Assembly (NCBI GenBank): GCA_021776195.1
Contig: JAJFGK010000162.1
Span: 160,975 to 224,974, forward strand
Source of the DNA: Kiloniellaceae bacterium
GTDB taxonomy: Bacteria > Pseudomonadota > Alphaproteobacteria > Kiloniellales > Kiloniellaceae
Length of the DNA stretch: 64,000 bases
Direction: 5' to 3'
Shown: positions 29,117 to 38,334 of the stretch, piece by piece
Layout: each line of letters opens with the position of its first letter
Numbering within the stretch: the stretch's first letter is position 1
Notes under the pieces: model-generated
Seen by the model: the letters and a program-made list of their open reading frames with translations, nothing else
Told to the model about the DNA's origin: nothing
The model's database searches: none
Made by a program: the position numbers and the translations under genes

Positions 29117-30490
29117 ATGACAGCGATCCGCCCTCCGGCCGTGGCCGGCGCCTTCTATCCGGGTGAGCCCGGCGTCCTGCGCCAGTCTGTCGCCGATCTT
29201 CTGGACGCGGCCCTGCGGCAAGACGGTCTGCGCGCGCGGGATATCGCGCCCAAGGCGATCATCGCGCCCCATGCCGGCTATGTCTATTCCGGGGCCTGTG
29301 CCGCCCGCGCCCATGCCCTCTTTCGGCCCGAGCGCGAGGCCATCACCCGCATCGTTCTGCTCGGCCCCGCGCACCGGGTGGCGGTGCGCGGGCTCGCGAC
29401 CACGACCGCGGAGACCTGGGAGACCCCGGCCGGGCCGGTGCCGATCGACCGCGCGGCCGTGGCATCGCTGGCCGACCTGCCGCAGGTCTCGGTGAGCGAC
29501 GAGGCCCATGCCCTGGAACACAGCCTGGAGGTTCATCTGCCCTTCCTGCAGGCCCTGCTGCCGCGCTTTTCCCTGGTGCCCTTCGCGGTCGGTTCGGCCA
29601 GCGCCGAGGAGGTCGCCGCGGTTTTGGAGCGGCTCTGGGGCGGCCCGGAAACGCGTATCGTGATCAGCTCCGATCTCAGCCATTTCCTGGGCGACGACGC
29701 GGCCCGCGCGCTGGACGACAAGACGGCGCGGACCATCGAGGCGTTCGATGGTGGGGGACTGGGCCGCGATCAGGCCTGCGGGCGCGTTCCGGTGGCGGGC
29801 CTGCTCGGGCTGGCGGCCGCGCGCGGCCTGGCGGTGCAGCGCGTGGGCCTGTGCAATTCCGGCGATACGGCAGGCAGCAAGGATCGTGTGGTGGGGTACG
29901 GCGCCTGGGCCTTTTCCGCCTTCGACGATGCGCGGATTGCCCAGGACCAGGGCGAGGCCCTGCTCGAAGGCGCCGGCGCGGCGATCCGTCATCACCTGGA
30001 GCCAGGCGGGCCGCCACCGCCCGTCGATCTCGCCGGCCTGCCCCAGGCGCTGCGCTACAACCGCGCGACCTTCGTGACCCTGATGCTGGACGGCAAGCTG
30101 CGGGGCTGCCGGGGCAGCCTGCGGGGGCACCGCGCCCTGGCCGAGGACGTGGCGGCCAACGCCGTGGCCTCGGGCTTCGACGACCGGCGTTTTCCGCCCT
30201 TGACGCCGGCCGAGTTGCCTGGCCTCGGCTGGTCGATCTCGCTCCTGACCCCGCCGGTTCCCCTGGCCGTGGCCAGCGAGGACGACCTGCTGGCCCAACT
30301 GCGGCCCGGCGAGGACGGCCTGATCCTGCGGGACGGCGACAGGCAGTCGACCTTCCTGCCCCAGGTCTGGGAGGCTCTGCCCAGGCCGCAGGACTTCCTT
30401 GCCCGCCTGCGCGAGAAGGCGGGGCTATCCGCGACTCACTGGTCACCCAGCCTGCGGGTTTGGCGCTACCGGGCGACCAAGATCGGGTAG
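29117..30490 (+). CDS. Fused AmmeMemoRadiSam B (Memo) and A (AMMECR1) protein
   Basis: The protein has 457 residues. Residues 1-270 are a Memo domain (start RPPAVAGAFYPGEP, His52 in APHAGYVYSG, SSDLSHFLGD), related to class III extradiol dioxygenases. Residues about 275-457 are an AMMECR1 domain with ATFVTLMLDGKLRGCRGSL. In many genomes these are separate genes A and B; here they are joined. It is divergent from the radical SAM partner, 106 bases apart, so all three parts share one promoter region. The biological role of the set is unknown; a modification pathway is inferred from the radical SAM enzyme. Confidence 0.92.
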   Translation: MTAIRPPAVAGAFYPGEPGVLRQSVADLLDAALRQDGLRARDIAPKAIIAPHAGYVYSGACAARAHALFRPEREAITRIVLLGPAHRVAVRGLATTTAETWETPAGPVPIDRAAVASLADLPQVSVSDEAHALEHSLEVHLPFLQALLPRFSLVPFAVGSASAEEVAAVLERLWGGPETRIVISSDLSHFLGDDAARALDDKTARTIEAFDGGGLGRDQACGRVPVAGLLGLAAARGLAVQRVGLCNSGDTAGSKDRVVGYGAWAFSAFDDARIAQDQGEALLEGAGAAIRHHLEPGGPPPPVDLAGLPQALRYNRATFVTLMLDGKLRGCRGSLRGHRALAEDVAANAVASGFDDRRFPPLTPAELPGLGWSISLLTPPVPLAVASEDDLLAQLRPGEDGLILRDGDRQSTFLPQVWEALPRPQDFLARLREKAGLSATHWSPSLRVWRYRATKIG

Positions 30491-30503
30491 GGCTTCGCCC
30501 GGG

Positions 30504-30896
30504 TCAGGCAGTGTTCTCCAAAACCGTGGCAATGGCCTGCTTTTCCCACGCGCCGTGCATGGTCTTGGGCAGGTCGTCCGGTGCGAACCAGGCCGCCGCC
30601 TGCGGTCCCTTCACCGTGCCCTCGGCGGTGACCGCATAGTGCACGACGAAGTGCCAGCCGCGACGGCCGCGAAACGATTCCAGATGATGGAGCTTCTGTT
30701 CGGACACGGTCAGGCCCTCGAAGGCCGCCAGGACCCTTGCGGCGGTCTCGTCGGGATGGGTGAAGGGCTCGACGTCGCCGCCCGGCAGCCACCACTTTTC
30801 ATTGTCGGGGTCATAGCGGACCAGCAAGACCTGGCCGGCTGTATTGCGCACCACGAGATTGGCGATGATCTGGGTTTCGACCGTCTGGTCTTTCAT
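30504..30896 (-). CDS. Nudix-fold protein with degenerate Nudix box
   Basis: The protein has 130 residues with a Nudix fold: IIANLVVRNTAGQVLLVR at the start and KWWLPGGDVEPFTHPDETAARVLAAFEGL in the middle. Aligned to the canonical GX5EX7REUXEEXGU box, the first Glu is Thr and the REUXEE core reads RVLAAF, so metal-binding glutamates are lost. Hydrolase activity is doubtful; a ligand-sensing role is possible. It is 12 bases downstream of a PadR regulator and likely in one operon with it. Confidence 0.85.
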   Translation of the reverse strand: MKDQTVETQIIANLVVRNTAGQVLLVRYDPDNEKWWLPGGDVEPFTHPDETAARVLAAFEGLTVSEQKLHHLESFRGRRGWHFVVHYAVTAEGTVKGPQAAAWFAPDDLPKTMHGAWEKQAIATVLENTA

Positions 30897-30908
30897 GCCT
30901 CGTCCTCC

Positions 30909-31418
30909 TCAGGGTTGGTCATTGAGTTCGCGCCCGATCCAGTCGATTTCGGCCGCCAGAAGTGCCGCCTCGCGTCGCGCGAGAAGGCCCGACGGCGCGC
31001 CCCGGGCGATACCTTCCAACTGGGCCCGCCGCGCACCCAGCGCGGCCTGCCGGCGGCGCAGGAGGTCCCGTTGCTCGTCGGCCTCCCACTCGTCGGCCGC
31101 CGCGAGGGCGCCGCAGATCGGCTGTCTTGTCGGTTCGACATTCAGCCAGGCCGCCTCGAGGCAGCGGGCGAGCTCGCCCCGGCCCGCCGGCGTGATGGCA
31201 TAGACCCGGCGCTGCGGTCGCTTGCCCTGGCGCTCGTCGCCGGTCACCCGAATGAAGCCCTGGCCCTGAAGACCGCGCAGCATCGAATAGATCGAGGCGT
31301 CCTCGAGCGGAAACCAGAAGCCAAGGGCCGGGCCGCCCAGGCTCTTTTTGATCTGATAGCCGTGCTGGCGCCCCTCGGAGAGGAGCCAGAGAATGAGCAG
31401 GCGGGTGGTCATAGGCAT
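30909..31418 (-). CDS. PadR-family transcriptional regulator
   Basis: The protein has 169 residues. The winged helix is at 1-80 (LLILWLLSEGRQHGYQIKK, DASIYSMLRGLQGQGFI, RRVYAITPAGRGEL), followed by a C-terminal dimerisation helix region. PadR proteins respond to phenolics or drugs. It leads a two-gene operon with the Nudix-like gene and has a perfect palindrome upstream at 31445-31460. Confidence 0.92.
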   Translation of the reverse strand: MPMTTRLLILWLLSEGRQHGYQIKKSLGGPALGFWFPLEDASIYSMLRGLQGQGFIRVTGDERQGKRPQRRVYAITPAGRGELARCLEAAWLNVEPTRQPICGALAAADEWEADEQRDLLRRRQAALGARRAQLEGIARGAPSGLLARREAALLAAEIDWIGRELNDQP

Positions 31419-31444
31419 GGTTTGTCATTGGGTTGTGGCTAATA

Positions 31445-31460
31445 TACTAAAATTTTAGTA
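31445..31460. promoter_or_regulatory. Perfect 16-bp palindrome, probable PadR operator
   Basis: TACTAAAATTTTAGTA is a perfect palindrome 26 bases before the PadR ATG and 107 bases before the divergent acyl-CoA dehydrogenase. The flanks (AATA and ATATACTTA) are also AT-rich, unlike the rest of the region. Confidence 0.75.
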
Positions 31461-31567
31461 ATATACTTACGGCACGGTCAAGGCGTTTTTTTGTCGGCCG
31501 CGTCCCGGATGAGCTTGACGGTACGGGGTCCAGGATCAAGGCTGCGGGCGACGCGAGGGGGCGGGCG

Positions 31568-32734
31568 ATGACCTTCAGTCTCACGGATGAGCAGACCGGG
31601 ATCGTCGAGGCGGTGGGCAAGGTGGTCGGCCGCTTCGGCGATGACTATTGGCTGGAGCGCGACCGCACGGCGACCTTTCCCGAGGATTTCCATCGCGCCC
31701 TGGCCGAGGGCGGCTGGCTCGGCATCGCCATGCCGGAGGCCTACGGCGGGGCCGGCCTGGGGATCACGGAAGCGGCTCTCATGATGATGACCGTCGCCGA
31801 TTCGCCCGGCGCCATGGCGGCGGCCTCTTCGGTTCACATGAACATCTTCGGGCCCAACCCCATCGTCGTCTTCGGTAGCGACGCCCAGAAGCGGGCCTGG
31901 TTGCCGCCCCTGATCGCCGGCCGGGAGACCTGCTGTTTCGCCGTCACCGAGCCCGACGCCGGGCTCGACACCGGCAGTATCGCCACCCGGGCCGAGCGCG
32001 ACGGGACCGGCTACAAGATTCATGGCCGCAAGATCTGGACCTCTACCGCCCAGCGTGCCGGCAAGGTCCTGCTGTTGGCCCGGACCACCGCCAAGGAGGA
32101 CTGCGCGCGGCCGACCGACGGTCTGTCGCTTTTCTACACCGACCTGGACCGGCGTTTTGTGGAGGTTCGCGAGATCGCCAAGATGGGCCGCGCCGCGGTC
32201 GATTCCAACCAGGTCGCCTTCGACGGCCTGCCGGTGCCGGCCGACCATCGCATCGGCGAGGAGGGCCAGGGCTTCGACTACCTGCTGGAGGGCCTCAATC
32301 CCGAGCGCATCCTGATCGCCGCGGAAGCCACCGGCCTGGGGCGACAGGCCCTGGCGCGGGCGACGCGCTATGCCGGAGAGCGCGTGGTCTTCGGCCGGCC
32401 GATCGGACAGAATCAGGCGATCCAGCATCCCCTGGCGGAAAACTGGATCGAGCTGGAGGCGGCCTTCCTGCTGACCCTGCGGGCCGCCGCCGCCTTCGAC
32501 CGGGGCGAAGCCGCCGGCGCCCACGCCAACGCGGCCAAGCACTTCGCCGCCGAAGCCGGCTACAGGGCGGCGAGCCAGGCGGTGCTGACCCATGGCGGCA
32601 TGGGCTATGCCCAGGACTACCACGTCGAGCGTTTGCTGCGCGAGGCGATGATCCCGCGTCTGGCGCCGGTCTCGGCCCAGCTGATTCTCTGCTACATTGC
32701 CGAGAAGGTCCTGGGTCTGCCGAAATCCTACTGA
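31568..32734 (+). CDS. Acyl-CoA dehydrogenase
   Basis: The protein has 388 residues of the FAD-dependent family: an N-terminal helical domain, a middle beta domain with FAVTEPDAGLDTGSI, and a C-terminal helical domain with RVVFGRPIGQNQAIQHPLAE and HGGMGYAQDYHVERLLREA. It oxidises an acyl-CoA at C2-C3 and passes electrons to ETF. The chain specificity is not visible. It is divergent from the PadR/Nudix operon; the shared palindrome suggests PadR may control it. Confidence 0.94.
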   Translation: MTFSLTDEQTGIVEAVGKVVGRFGDDYWLERDRTATFPEDFHRALAEGGWLGIAMPEAYGGAGLGITEAALMMMTVADSPGAMAAASSVHMNIFGPNPIVVFGSDAQKRAWLPPLIAGRETCCFAVTEPDAGLDTGSIATRAERDGTGYKIHGRKIWTSTAQRAGKVLLLARTTAKEDCARPTDGLSLFYTDLDRRFVEVREIAKMGRAAVDSNQVAFDGLPVPADHRIGEEGQGFDYLLEGLNPERILIAAEATGLGRQALARATRYAGERVVFGRPIGQNQAIQHPLAENWIELEAAFLLTLRAAAAFDRGEAAGAHANAAKHFAAEAGYRAASQAVLTHGGMGYAQDYHVERLLREAMIPRLAPVSAQLILCYIAEKVLGLPKSY

Positions 32735-32759
32735 AGCCAGCGCGAAAGGTGCGGCGGGA

Positions 32760-34808
32760 TCAGAGGTGATCGCGCTTGAAGGACTGGGCGAACCGCCGTT
32801 CGGCGAATCGGCGGCCTTTGTCGTAGGCGCGAACCGTGGCGGTCAGGTGGAAATGGGTCTTGTCGGCGGTCATCTCGGTCTCGGTCTCGACCCGGGCGTC
32901 CCAGGTGCCGCGCCGGTAGTGGACCCGGCAGCTTATCCGGGACCGGGCGCTGAGCGGATCATTGGCGGTCAGCGAAAAGGTCTTTTCCTTGCGGTAGGCC
33001 ACTTCGGTGCCGATATCGTCGATGCGGGTGCGGCCGTCGTCGCGCCTGACCACGAAGTCGGTGCGCTGGCTCTCGATGTCCTGGACCACCCGGCGGGTTT
33101 CGCCGCCTTCTTCCAGGACCGAAACCCGCATCGGCTCGGCGTGCTCGACCGGCTGGAAGACGACGGGCCGCAGCGAAGCCGTCTCGCTCAGCAGCGGCAG
33201 CTCGAGGCAGGAGGCCGCGGCGTCGAGCGTGACCGACGCCGCCTCGGGCGCGGGCCAGACCATCGGCCAGTAGCTGGTCGAAAGGGCGACCCGCAGACGA
33301 TGTCCGGCCGGCACCTGTTGGGCGATCTCATTGAGCGCCAGGGTCACGTCGTAGAACCGGCCGGGCTTCAGCGCGGCGGGTTTGGCATGGCTCTCCCGGT
33401 GGCTCAGGTTGAGCAGGCCATAGGTGATCCGCGCGACCGAGCCGTCCGGCCGCACGTCGTTGAGCCTCACGGCGAGCATGGCCTGTCGCCTGTCCGCCGC
33501 GACGCGCAGCCGCAAGGTCGGTCGGCCGACGATGGCCAGGGGCTTGGTCAGGGGCGCGGTCTCGAAGACCAGGGATTCCGCGTCGTCGCCGCGTTGGTCC
33601 AGGGGCAGTTCCGGCGCGGTCTTGCCCAGCGCATAGGCGCACCACTCGCCACCGGCCAGGCCGGTGGTCTGGGCCGACGAGATCGTACGCGGGGCGCTCT
33701 TCTTCCTGGGTTTGGTCTTGACCAGGCGGTCGCCGGCGAAGTGATAGCGCATGACCTTCACGCCCTGGGCCGGCCAGTCGGGGAGGCCGAGCCAGCGCCC
33801 CGGCCGCTGGTCGTGATGGGGGGCGGGGGCTGCCGAGTCCTGCAGATAGAGACGCAGGGCCGGGTCCGCCTCGACCCCGGTCTCGATGCCCTTCAGCCAG
33901 CGGTCCCACCAGCGCTTGCACTCCTGCAGGAAGCCGATCGCCGGACCGGGCACACCCTTGTGGGGATACTTGTGGCCCCAAGGTCCGACGATACCCTTGC
34001 AGGGGCCGTCGAGATTTTCGACGAGACGAAAGACCGCCGCGGTGTAGCCATCGGCCCAGCCGCTGATCGATAGCACCGGGCACTGGATCGCGCGATAATT
34101 TTCGATCACCGAACCATGACGCCAGAAGGCATCGCGGCGCTGGTGCGCCAGCCAGCGGGCCGGGTAGAGCGCCAGGCCGTCGAGCCGCTCGCGCCAGACT
34201 TTGCGCCAGCGCCTGGCGCCGGCCGTGGCGGGATCCGGCGGCAGCGCGCCATAGGTAAAGAAGGCCGCGCCCCAGTCCAGGTTGTCGTTCAAGAGACACC
34301 CGCCCATGAAGTGGACGTCGTCGTGGTAGCGGTCGACCGTGGCGCAGAGCGCGATCACCGCCTTGAGCGCCTTGGGCCTGCGTGCCGCCACCTGCAGGCC
34401 GTTGAAACCGCCCCAGGAAATCCCGATCATGCCGACCGCCCCGCTGCACCAGGGCTGATCGGCGAGCCAGGCGATGATCTCCAGCGCATCGTCCTGCTCG
34501 CGCTTGACGTACTCGTCCTCGATCAGGCCATCGGAATCGCCGCTGCCGGCAATGTCGACCCGGGCACAGGCGTAACCCCGGGCGGCGAACCAGACCTGGG
34601 TCTCGTCGTCGCGCGCCCGGGTCCCGTCGCGCCGGCGGTAGGGAATGTACTCCAGGATGGCGGGCACCGGCCTTTTCGCCGCGTCCCTGGGCAGGAAGAG
34701 GCGGGCCGCCAGGCGTCGTCCGTCGCGCAGGGGAATCCAGGCGATCTCGACCATGTCGATCTTACCACGGTCCTTGCGCACCCTGGCCTTGGGAATGCCG
34801 GCGCTCAC
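32760..34808 (-). CDS. CocE/NonD-family alpha/beta hydrolase 1
   Basis: The protein has 682 residues from a GTG start that overlaps the amidase stop. The catalytic triad is Ser131 (GISWGG), Asp253 (SGWADGY) and His279 (GPWGHKY). A C-terminal jelly-roll domain (about 420-580, ALSTSYWPMVWP) is typical of CocE and X-Pro dipeptidyl peptidases, and an extra C-terminal extension follows. It cleaves an ester or amide of unknown identity. Two paralogues lie in the plus-strand operon at 42191-44215 and 47834-49867. It is downstream of the amidase in one minus-strand unit. Confidence 0.93.
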   Translation of the reverse strand: MSAGIPKARVRKDRGKIDMVEIAWIPLRDGRRLAARLFLPRDAAKRPVPAILEYIPYRRRDGTRARDDETQVWFAARGYACARVDIAGSGDSDGLIEDEYVKREQDDALEIIAWLADQPWCSGAVGMIGISWGGFNGLQVAARRPKALKAVIALCATVDRYHDDVHFMGGCLLNDNLDWGAAFFTYGALPPDPATAGARRWRKVWRERLDGLALYPARWLAHQRRDAFWRHGSVIENYRAIQCPVLSISGWADGYTAAVFRLVENLDGPCKGIVGPWGHKYPHKGVPGPAIGFLQECKRWWDRWLKGIETGVEADPALRLYLQDSAAPAPHHDQRPGRWLGLPDWPAQGVKVMRYHFAGDRLVKTKPRKKSAPRTISSAQTTGLAGGEWCAYALGKTAPELPLDQRGDDAESLVFETAPLTKPLAIVGRPTLRLRVAADRRQAMLAVRLNDVRPDGSVARITYGLLNLSHRESHAKPAALKPGRFYDVTLALNEIAQQVPAGHRLRVALSTSYWPMVWPAPEAASVTLDAAASCLELPLLSETASLRPVVFQPVEHAEPMRVSVLEEGGETRRVVQDIESQRTDFVVRRDDGRTRIDDIGTEVAYRKEKTFSLTANDPLSARSRISCRVHYRRGTWDARVETETEMTADKTHFHLTATVRAYDKGRRFAERRFAQSFKRDHL

Positions 34809-36280
34809 CGTTTCACCCCCCGAACCCGCGTGGCCGGCGCCGGCCCGGTCATGACCGCCAGCGAGGGGCGGCGGGCTGGCGAGTCGAGCCAGGGGCGCGC
34901 TTTTTCCAGCGCCAGGGCGGTGCGGAACACCGTTACATCGTCATGCGGCCGGCCGACGATCTGGAGCCCGGTGGGCAGGCCCGCGTCGGTCATGCCGCTG
35001 GGCACCGCCAGCGCGGGACAGCGGCTGTAGAGGTTGAAGAGCACGGTCATGGCCGTGTCGGTGTCGGTCAGGCTGCGGCCGTTCACCATCACCTCGTCCT
35101 TTTGCCAGTTGTCCGCCGGGACTTCGGGGCAGGCGACCGAGGGGCAGACCAGGACATCATGGTCCCGGAAGACCGGTCCCAGGCGGTTCTGCCAAATCTC
35201 GCCGGCCAAGCTGAGCGAGCGTCGATAGTCGTCCGCCGTGAAGCTCTGGGCGGTGGCCGCCAGCTCCGCGACGTAGTCGCTCACCTCGGCGGGATGGTCG
35301 CTCAAGGCTGCCACGATGTCGGGGGCGAAGAGGAACTCTTCGGCGCCGTGGGCGAGCCTGACGAGCTCGCTCATGTCGCCTAGATCGACCTCCTCGATCG
35401 CCGCGCCCTGTCCGGCCAGGGCCCCGAGGGCGGCCAGGGTTTCGCGCCTGACATCGTCGATCACCTCGTGGTGCCCCAGATCGATGCTGTAGGCGATCCG
35501 CAGGCCGGCGATGCCCGCGTTCTCCTGGGGCACCGGCGGCCCCGGTGGCAGGGCAGTGTGGTCGAATGGGTCGGGGCCCGCCATGAGGTTGGTCATCAGG
35601 CCGGCGTCGGCCACGGTCCGGGTCATGGGCCCGACCTGGAGGTAGGGATCGAAGTCGATCGGCGCCGACAGGGGGATCCGCCCATAGGGCGGCTTGTAGC
35701 CGACGATGCCGCTTTGCCCCGCCGGCTGGCGAATCGAACCGGTGCTGTCGCCGCCGGTCGCCAGGGTGGTCGCGCCCGCCGCCAAGGCCGCGGCCGAGCC
35801 GCCGGACGATCCGCCCGGCGTGATATCGAGGCGCCAGGGATTGCGAGTCACACCCCACAGGCGCGAATGAGTGGCGAAGAGCCAGCCGAACTCAGGGCAG
35901 GTGGCGCGGGCCAGCAGCACCGCGCCGGCTTGCAGCAGTCTCCCGACGGCCGGATCGGTCTCCTCGGCGATTTGGTCCTTATCGATCAGGGATCCCTTGG
36001 TCGCCCGCCGGCCCTTGATCGGCGAGCTGTCCTTGACCGCCAGGGGTATTCCCTCCAGGGGCCGTGGCCTGGCCGAGTTGTTTCCATAGGTTGCTTCCGC
36101 GGCCTTGGCCTGGGCGATGGCTTCCTCGAAGTAGCAGTCGGCGAAAGGATTGACGGTCTCGGCGATGGCTTCGGCCCGGTGGATCACCGCCGCGGTGAGT
36201 TCAACCGGCGAGAGCTCGCGTTGCCGAAACAAGCGCAGGGCCTCGCCAGCCGACAGGTAGCACAGGTCGTCGTCATTCAT
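34805..36280 (-). CDS. Amidase-signature-family hydrolase 2
   Basis: The protein has 491 residues from the ATG at 36278-36280 (MNDDDLCYLS). The triad motifs are VKDSS (Lys), TPGGSSGGS (cis-Ser) and GDSTGSIR (nucleophile Ser). It shares the DLCYLSAG start with the amidase at 3051-4478 and is clearly a paralogue. It heads a minus-strand pair with CocE hydrolase 1 (GTGA overlap) and is divergent from the ABC importer, so it probably belongs to the same catabolic system. The substrate is not known. Confidence 0.93.
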   Translation of the reverse strand: MNDDDLCYLSAGEALRLFRQRELSPVELTAAVIHRAEAIAETVNPFADCYFEEAIAQAKAAEATYGNNSARPRPLEGIPLAVKDSSPIKGRRATKGSLIDKDQIAEETDPAVGRLLQAGAVLLARATCPEFGWLFATHSRLWGVTRNPWRLDITPGGSSGGSAAALAAGATTLATGGDSTGSIRQPAGQSGIVGYKPPYGRIPLSAPIDFDPYLQVGPMTRTVADAGLMTNLMAGPDPFDHTALPPGPPVPQENAGIAGLRIAYSIDLGHHEVIDDVRRETLAALGALAGQGAAIEEVDLGDMSELVRLAHGAEEFLFAPDIVAALSDHPAEVSDYVAELAATAQSFTADDYRRSLSLAGEIWQNRLGPVFRDHDVLVCPSVACPEVPADNWQKDEVMVNGRSLTDTDTAMTVLFNLYSRCPALAVPSGMTDAGLPTGLQIVGRPHDDVTVFRTALALEKARPWLDSPARRPSLAVMTGPAPATRVRGVKR

Positions 36281-36494
36281 TGGCCGGGTCCTTGCGAAGG
36301 TCGTGACAGTCAAACGCCGCCGAACCTAGCCCATCGTCGGGCCTTGTCACAGCCTCCCTGGCATGAAGTTCCGCCATCGGATCGGGGAAGGCAGGCCGGA
36401 ATCTTCGACCACCGCCGGAATTTCATCCTTGCTTTGTGTTTCGAGCTATTGCCTTCTTTTTACTTCTGCTCGCCGGGGGGTGCCGTTCGATCCG

Positions 36495-37439
36495 ATGACG
36501 CTCTATGTGATCCGACGCCTGTTTCTGGCCGCTCTCATCGTTTGCCTGGCGATGCTCTTTCTGCTGTCGGCGATCCATCTGGTGCCCGGCGACCCGGCCG
36601 GCATCGCGCTGGGGCCGCGCGCCACGCCGGAGATGCGCGAGGAGTTCCGCACCAGGATGGGGCTCGATCTGCCCTTCGTGGTGCAGTACTTCAGGTTCCT
36701 GGGCAATGTCCTGAACGGAGACATGGGGGTCGATGTCTGGTCGAACCGCCCGGTCGCCTCGATTATCGGCGAACAACTGCCGCACACCCTGGCGCTGACT
36801 TTCTTTGGCCTCGGCTGGGCCATCGTCGTGGGTATTCCGCTGGGCTGCTTTTCCGCCGTGCGGCCCAACTCGCTGCTCGACAAGGTGACCGGCGTGATCA
36901 CGGTCTCGGCCATCGCCGTGCCGTCCTTCGTCGTCGCGCTCTACTCCCTGTTGCTCTTCGCCGTGGCGCTGCGTTGGCTGCCGGCCATCGGCGCGGGCAA
37001 GTCCGGCGATCTGCTCGACCAGTTCAGCCATCTCATCTTGCCCTCCTTTGCCATCGGGCTCGGTTGGGTCGGCTATCTGGCCCGCATGGTGCGGGCCTCG
37101 ATGCTGGAGGTCATGGGCGAGAACCACATTCGCATGGCCCGCGCCTACGGACTGCCCTCGGCGCGCATCACCTATGTCTATGCCCTGAAGCTGGCCATCC
37201 TGCCGACCGTCGCGCTGTTGGGCGTGGGCATCGGCGGCCTGCTGTCGGGCGCGGTCTTCGCCGAGATCGTCTTCGCCCGCCCCGGCATCGGCAAGCTGGT
37301 CTTCGACGGCGTGGCGACCCGCAACTATCCGATTGTCATGGGCGGGGTGCTGGTCACCACCATCCTCTTCGCCCTCTCGACCCTGGTCTCCGATCTGATC
37401 ACAGCAAAGTTGGATCCCCGTGTCCGTCAAGGCCTCTGA
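36495..37439 (+). CDS. ABC importer permease, DppB type
   Basis: The protein has 314 residues with about six membrane helices. It starts MTLYVIRRLFLAALIV and carries the EAA-type loop (YGLPSARITYVYALKLAILP) that docks to the ATPases. It belongs to the family-5 peptide/nickel/opine group. The start at 36495 is chosen from the family's N terminus; the frame is open upstream. It overlaps the next permease gene by 20 bases and opens the long plus-strand unit. Confidence 0.93.
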   Translation: MTLYVIRRLFLAALIVCLAMLFLLSAIHLVPGDPAGIALGPRATPEMREEFRTRMGLDLPFVVQYFRFLGNVLNGDMGVDVWSNRPVASIIGEQLPHTLALTFFGLGWAIVVGIPLGCFSAVRPNSLLDKVTGVITVSAIAVPSFVVALYSLLLFAVALRWLPAIGAGKSGDLLDQFSHLILPSFAIGLGWVGYLARMVRASMLEVMGENHIRMARAYGLPSARITYVYALKLAILPTVALLGVGIGGLLSGAVFAEIVFARPGIGKLVFDGVATRNYPIVMGGVLVTTILFALSTLVSDLITAKLDPRVRQGL

Positions 37440-38334
37440 CGATAGGGCGCCGGCCCTGCCGCCGGCTGAAGCCGCAGCGCCCATAAAGCGCGAACCGCGC
37501 CTGGCGTGGCTGCGCCAGCTGCTGGCCAATCCACTTGGCTGCACCGGGCTGATCCTGGTCATTCTGATCGTCTTCAGCGCTGTCGGCGCCGATCTCGTCT
37601 CGACCCACAACTACAAGGCTCTCGACATCAAGGCGCGCCTCTCGGCGCCGACCTGGGATCACATTCTGGGCACCGACAACCTGGGCCGCGACACCTACAG
37701 CCGGGCGCTCTATGGCGGGCGGGTGGCCCTGACCGTGGCCCTGGTCTCGGTCAGCATCTCGCTCTTCGTCGGTCTGGTGCTGGGCATGCTGGCGGGCTAC
37801 GGGCCGCGCAAGCTCGATCACTTCCTGCTGCTGATCTTCGATTCGGTGCGCGCCTTTCCCACCATCATGTTCGCGCTGGCGGTCATCACGGTGGTCGGGC
37901 CCAGCCTGGCCACGGTCATCGGGGTGGTGGTGATCACCTCGGTGCCGGGCTACGCGCGCATTGTCCGTGCCCAGACCCTGGCGCTGAAGAACACCGAGTT
38001 CATCCTCGCCGAGCGCTCGCTCGGCGCCGGCACCGGGCGGGTGATGTTCTCCCATATCTTGCCCAACGTGATCGCGCCGCTGCTGATCCTGGCCTCCATG
38101 GATATTCCCGTGGTGATCACCATCGAGGCCGGCCTGTCCTTTCTCGGCCTCGGGGTGAAGCCGCCGACGCCCTCCTGGGGCTCGATCCTGAGCGACGGCT
38201 ATTCCTTCATCCGCGACACCCCCTGGATGATCATCGCCGGCGGTCTGCCACTGATCCTGACCACGCTCGGTTTCACCTTCCTGGGCGAGGCGCTCAGGGA
38301 CATCTTCGATCCCAAGCTGAAGAAAGACCGATGA
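37420..38334 (+). CDS. ABC importer permease, DppC type
   Basis: The protein has 304 residues from a GTG start inside the previous gene. The usual DppC blocks are seen: LGTDNLGRDTYSRALYGGR near residue 82 and the EAA loop RSLGAGTGRVMFSHILPNV. Six membrane helices. It forms the heteromeric channel with the DppB-type permease. Its stop overlaps the next ATG (ATGA). Confidence 0.94.
   Translation: MSVKASDDRAPALPPAEAAAPIKREPRLAWLRQLLANPLGCTGLILVILIVFSAVGADLVSTHNYKALDIKARLSAPTWDHILGTDNLGRDTYSRALYGGRVALTVALVSVSISLFVGLVLGMLAGYGPRKLDHFLLLIFDSVRAFPTIMFALAVITVVGPSLATVIGVVVITSVPGYARIVRAQTLALKNTEFILAERSLGAGTGRVMFSHILPNVIAPLLILASMDIPVVITIEAGLSFLGLGVKPPTPSWGSILSDGYSFIRDTPWMIIAGGLPLILTTLGFTFLGEALRDIFDPKLKKDR

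Noticed and set aside
30490..30500. Terminator between the Memo fusion and Nudix genes
   Set aside because: GGGC-TTC-GCCC is a very short stem without a U-run.
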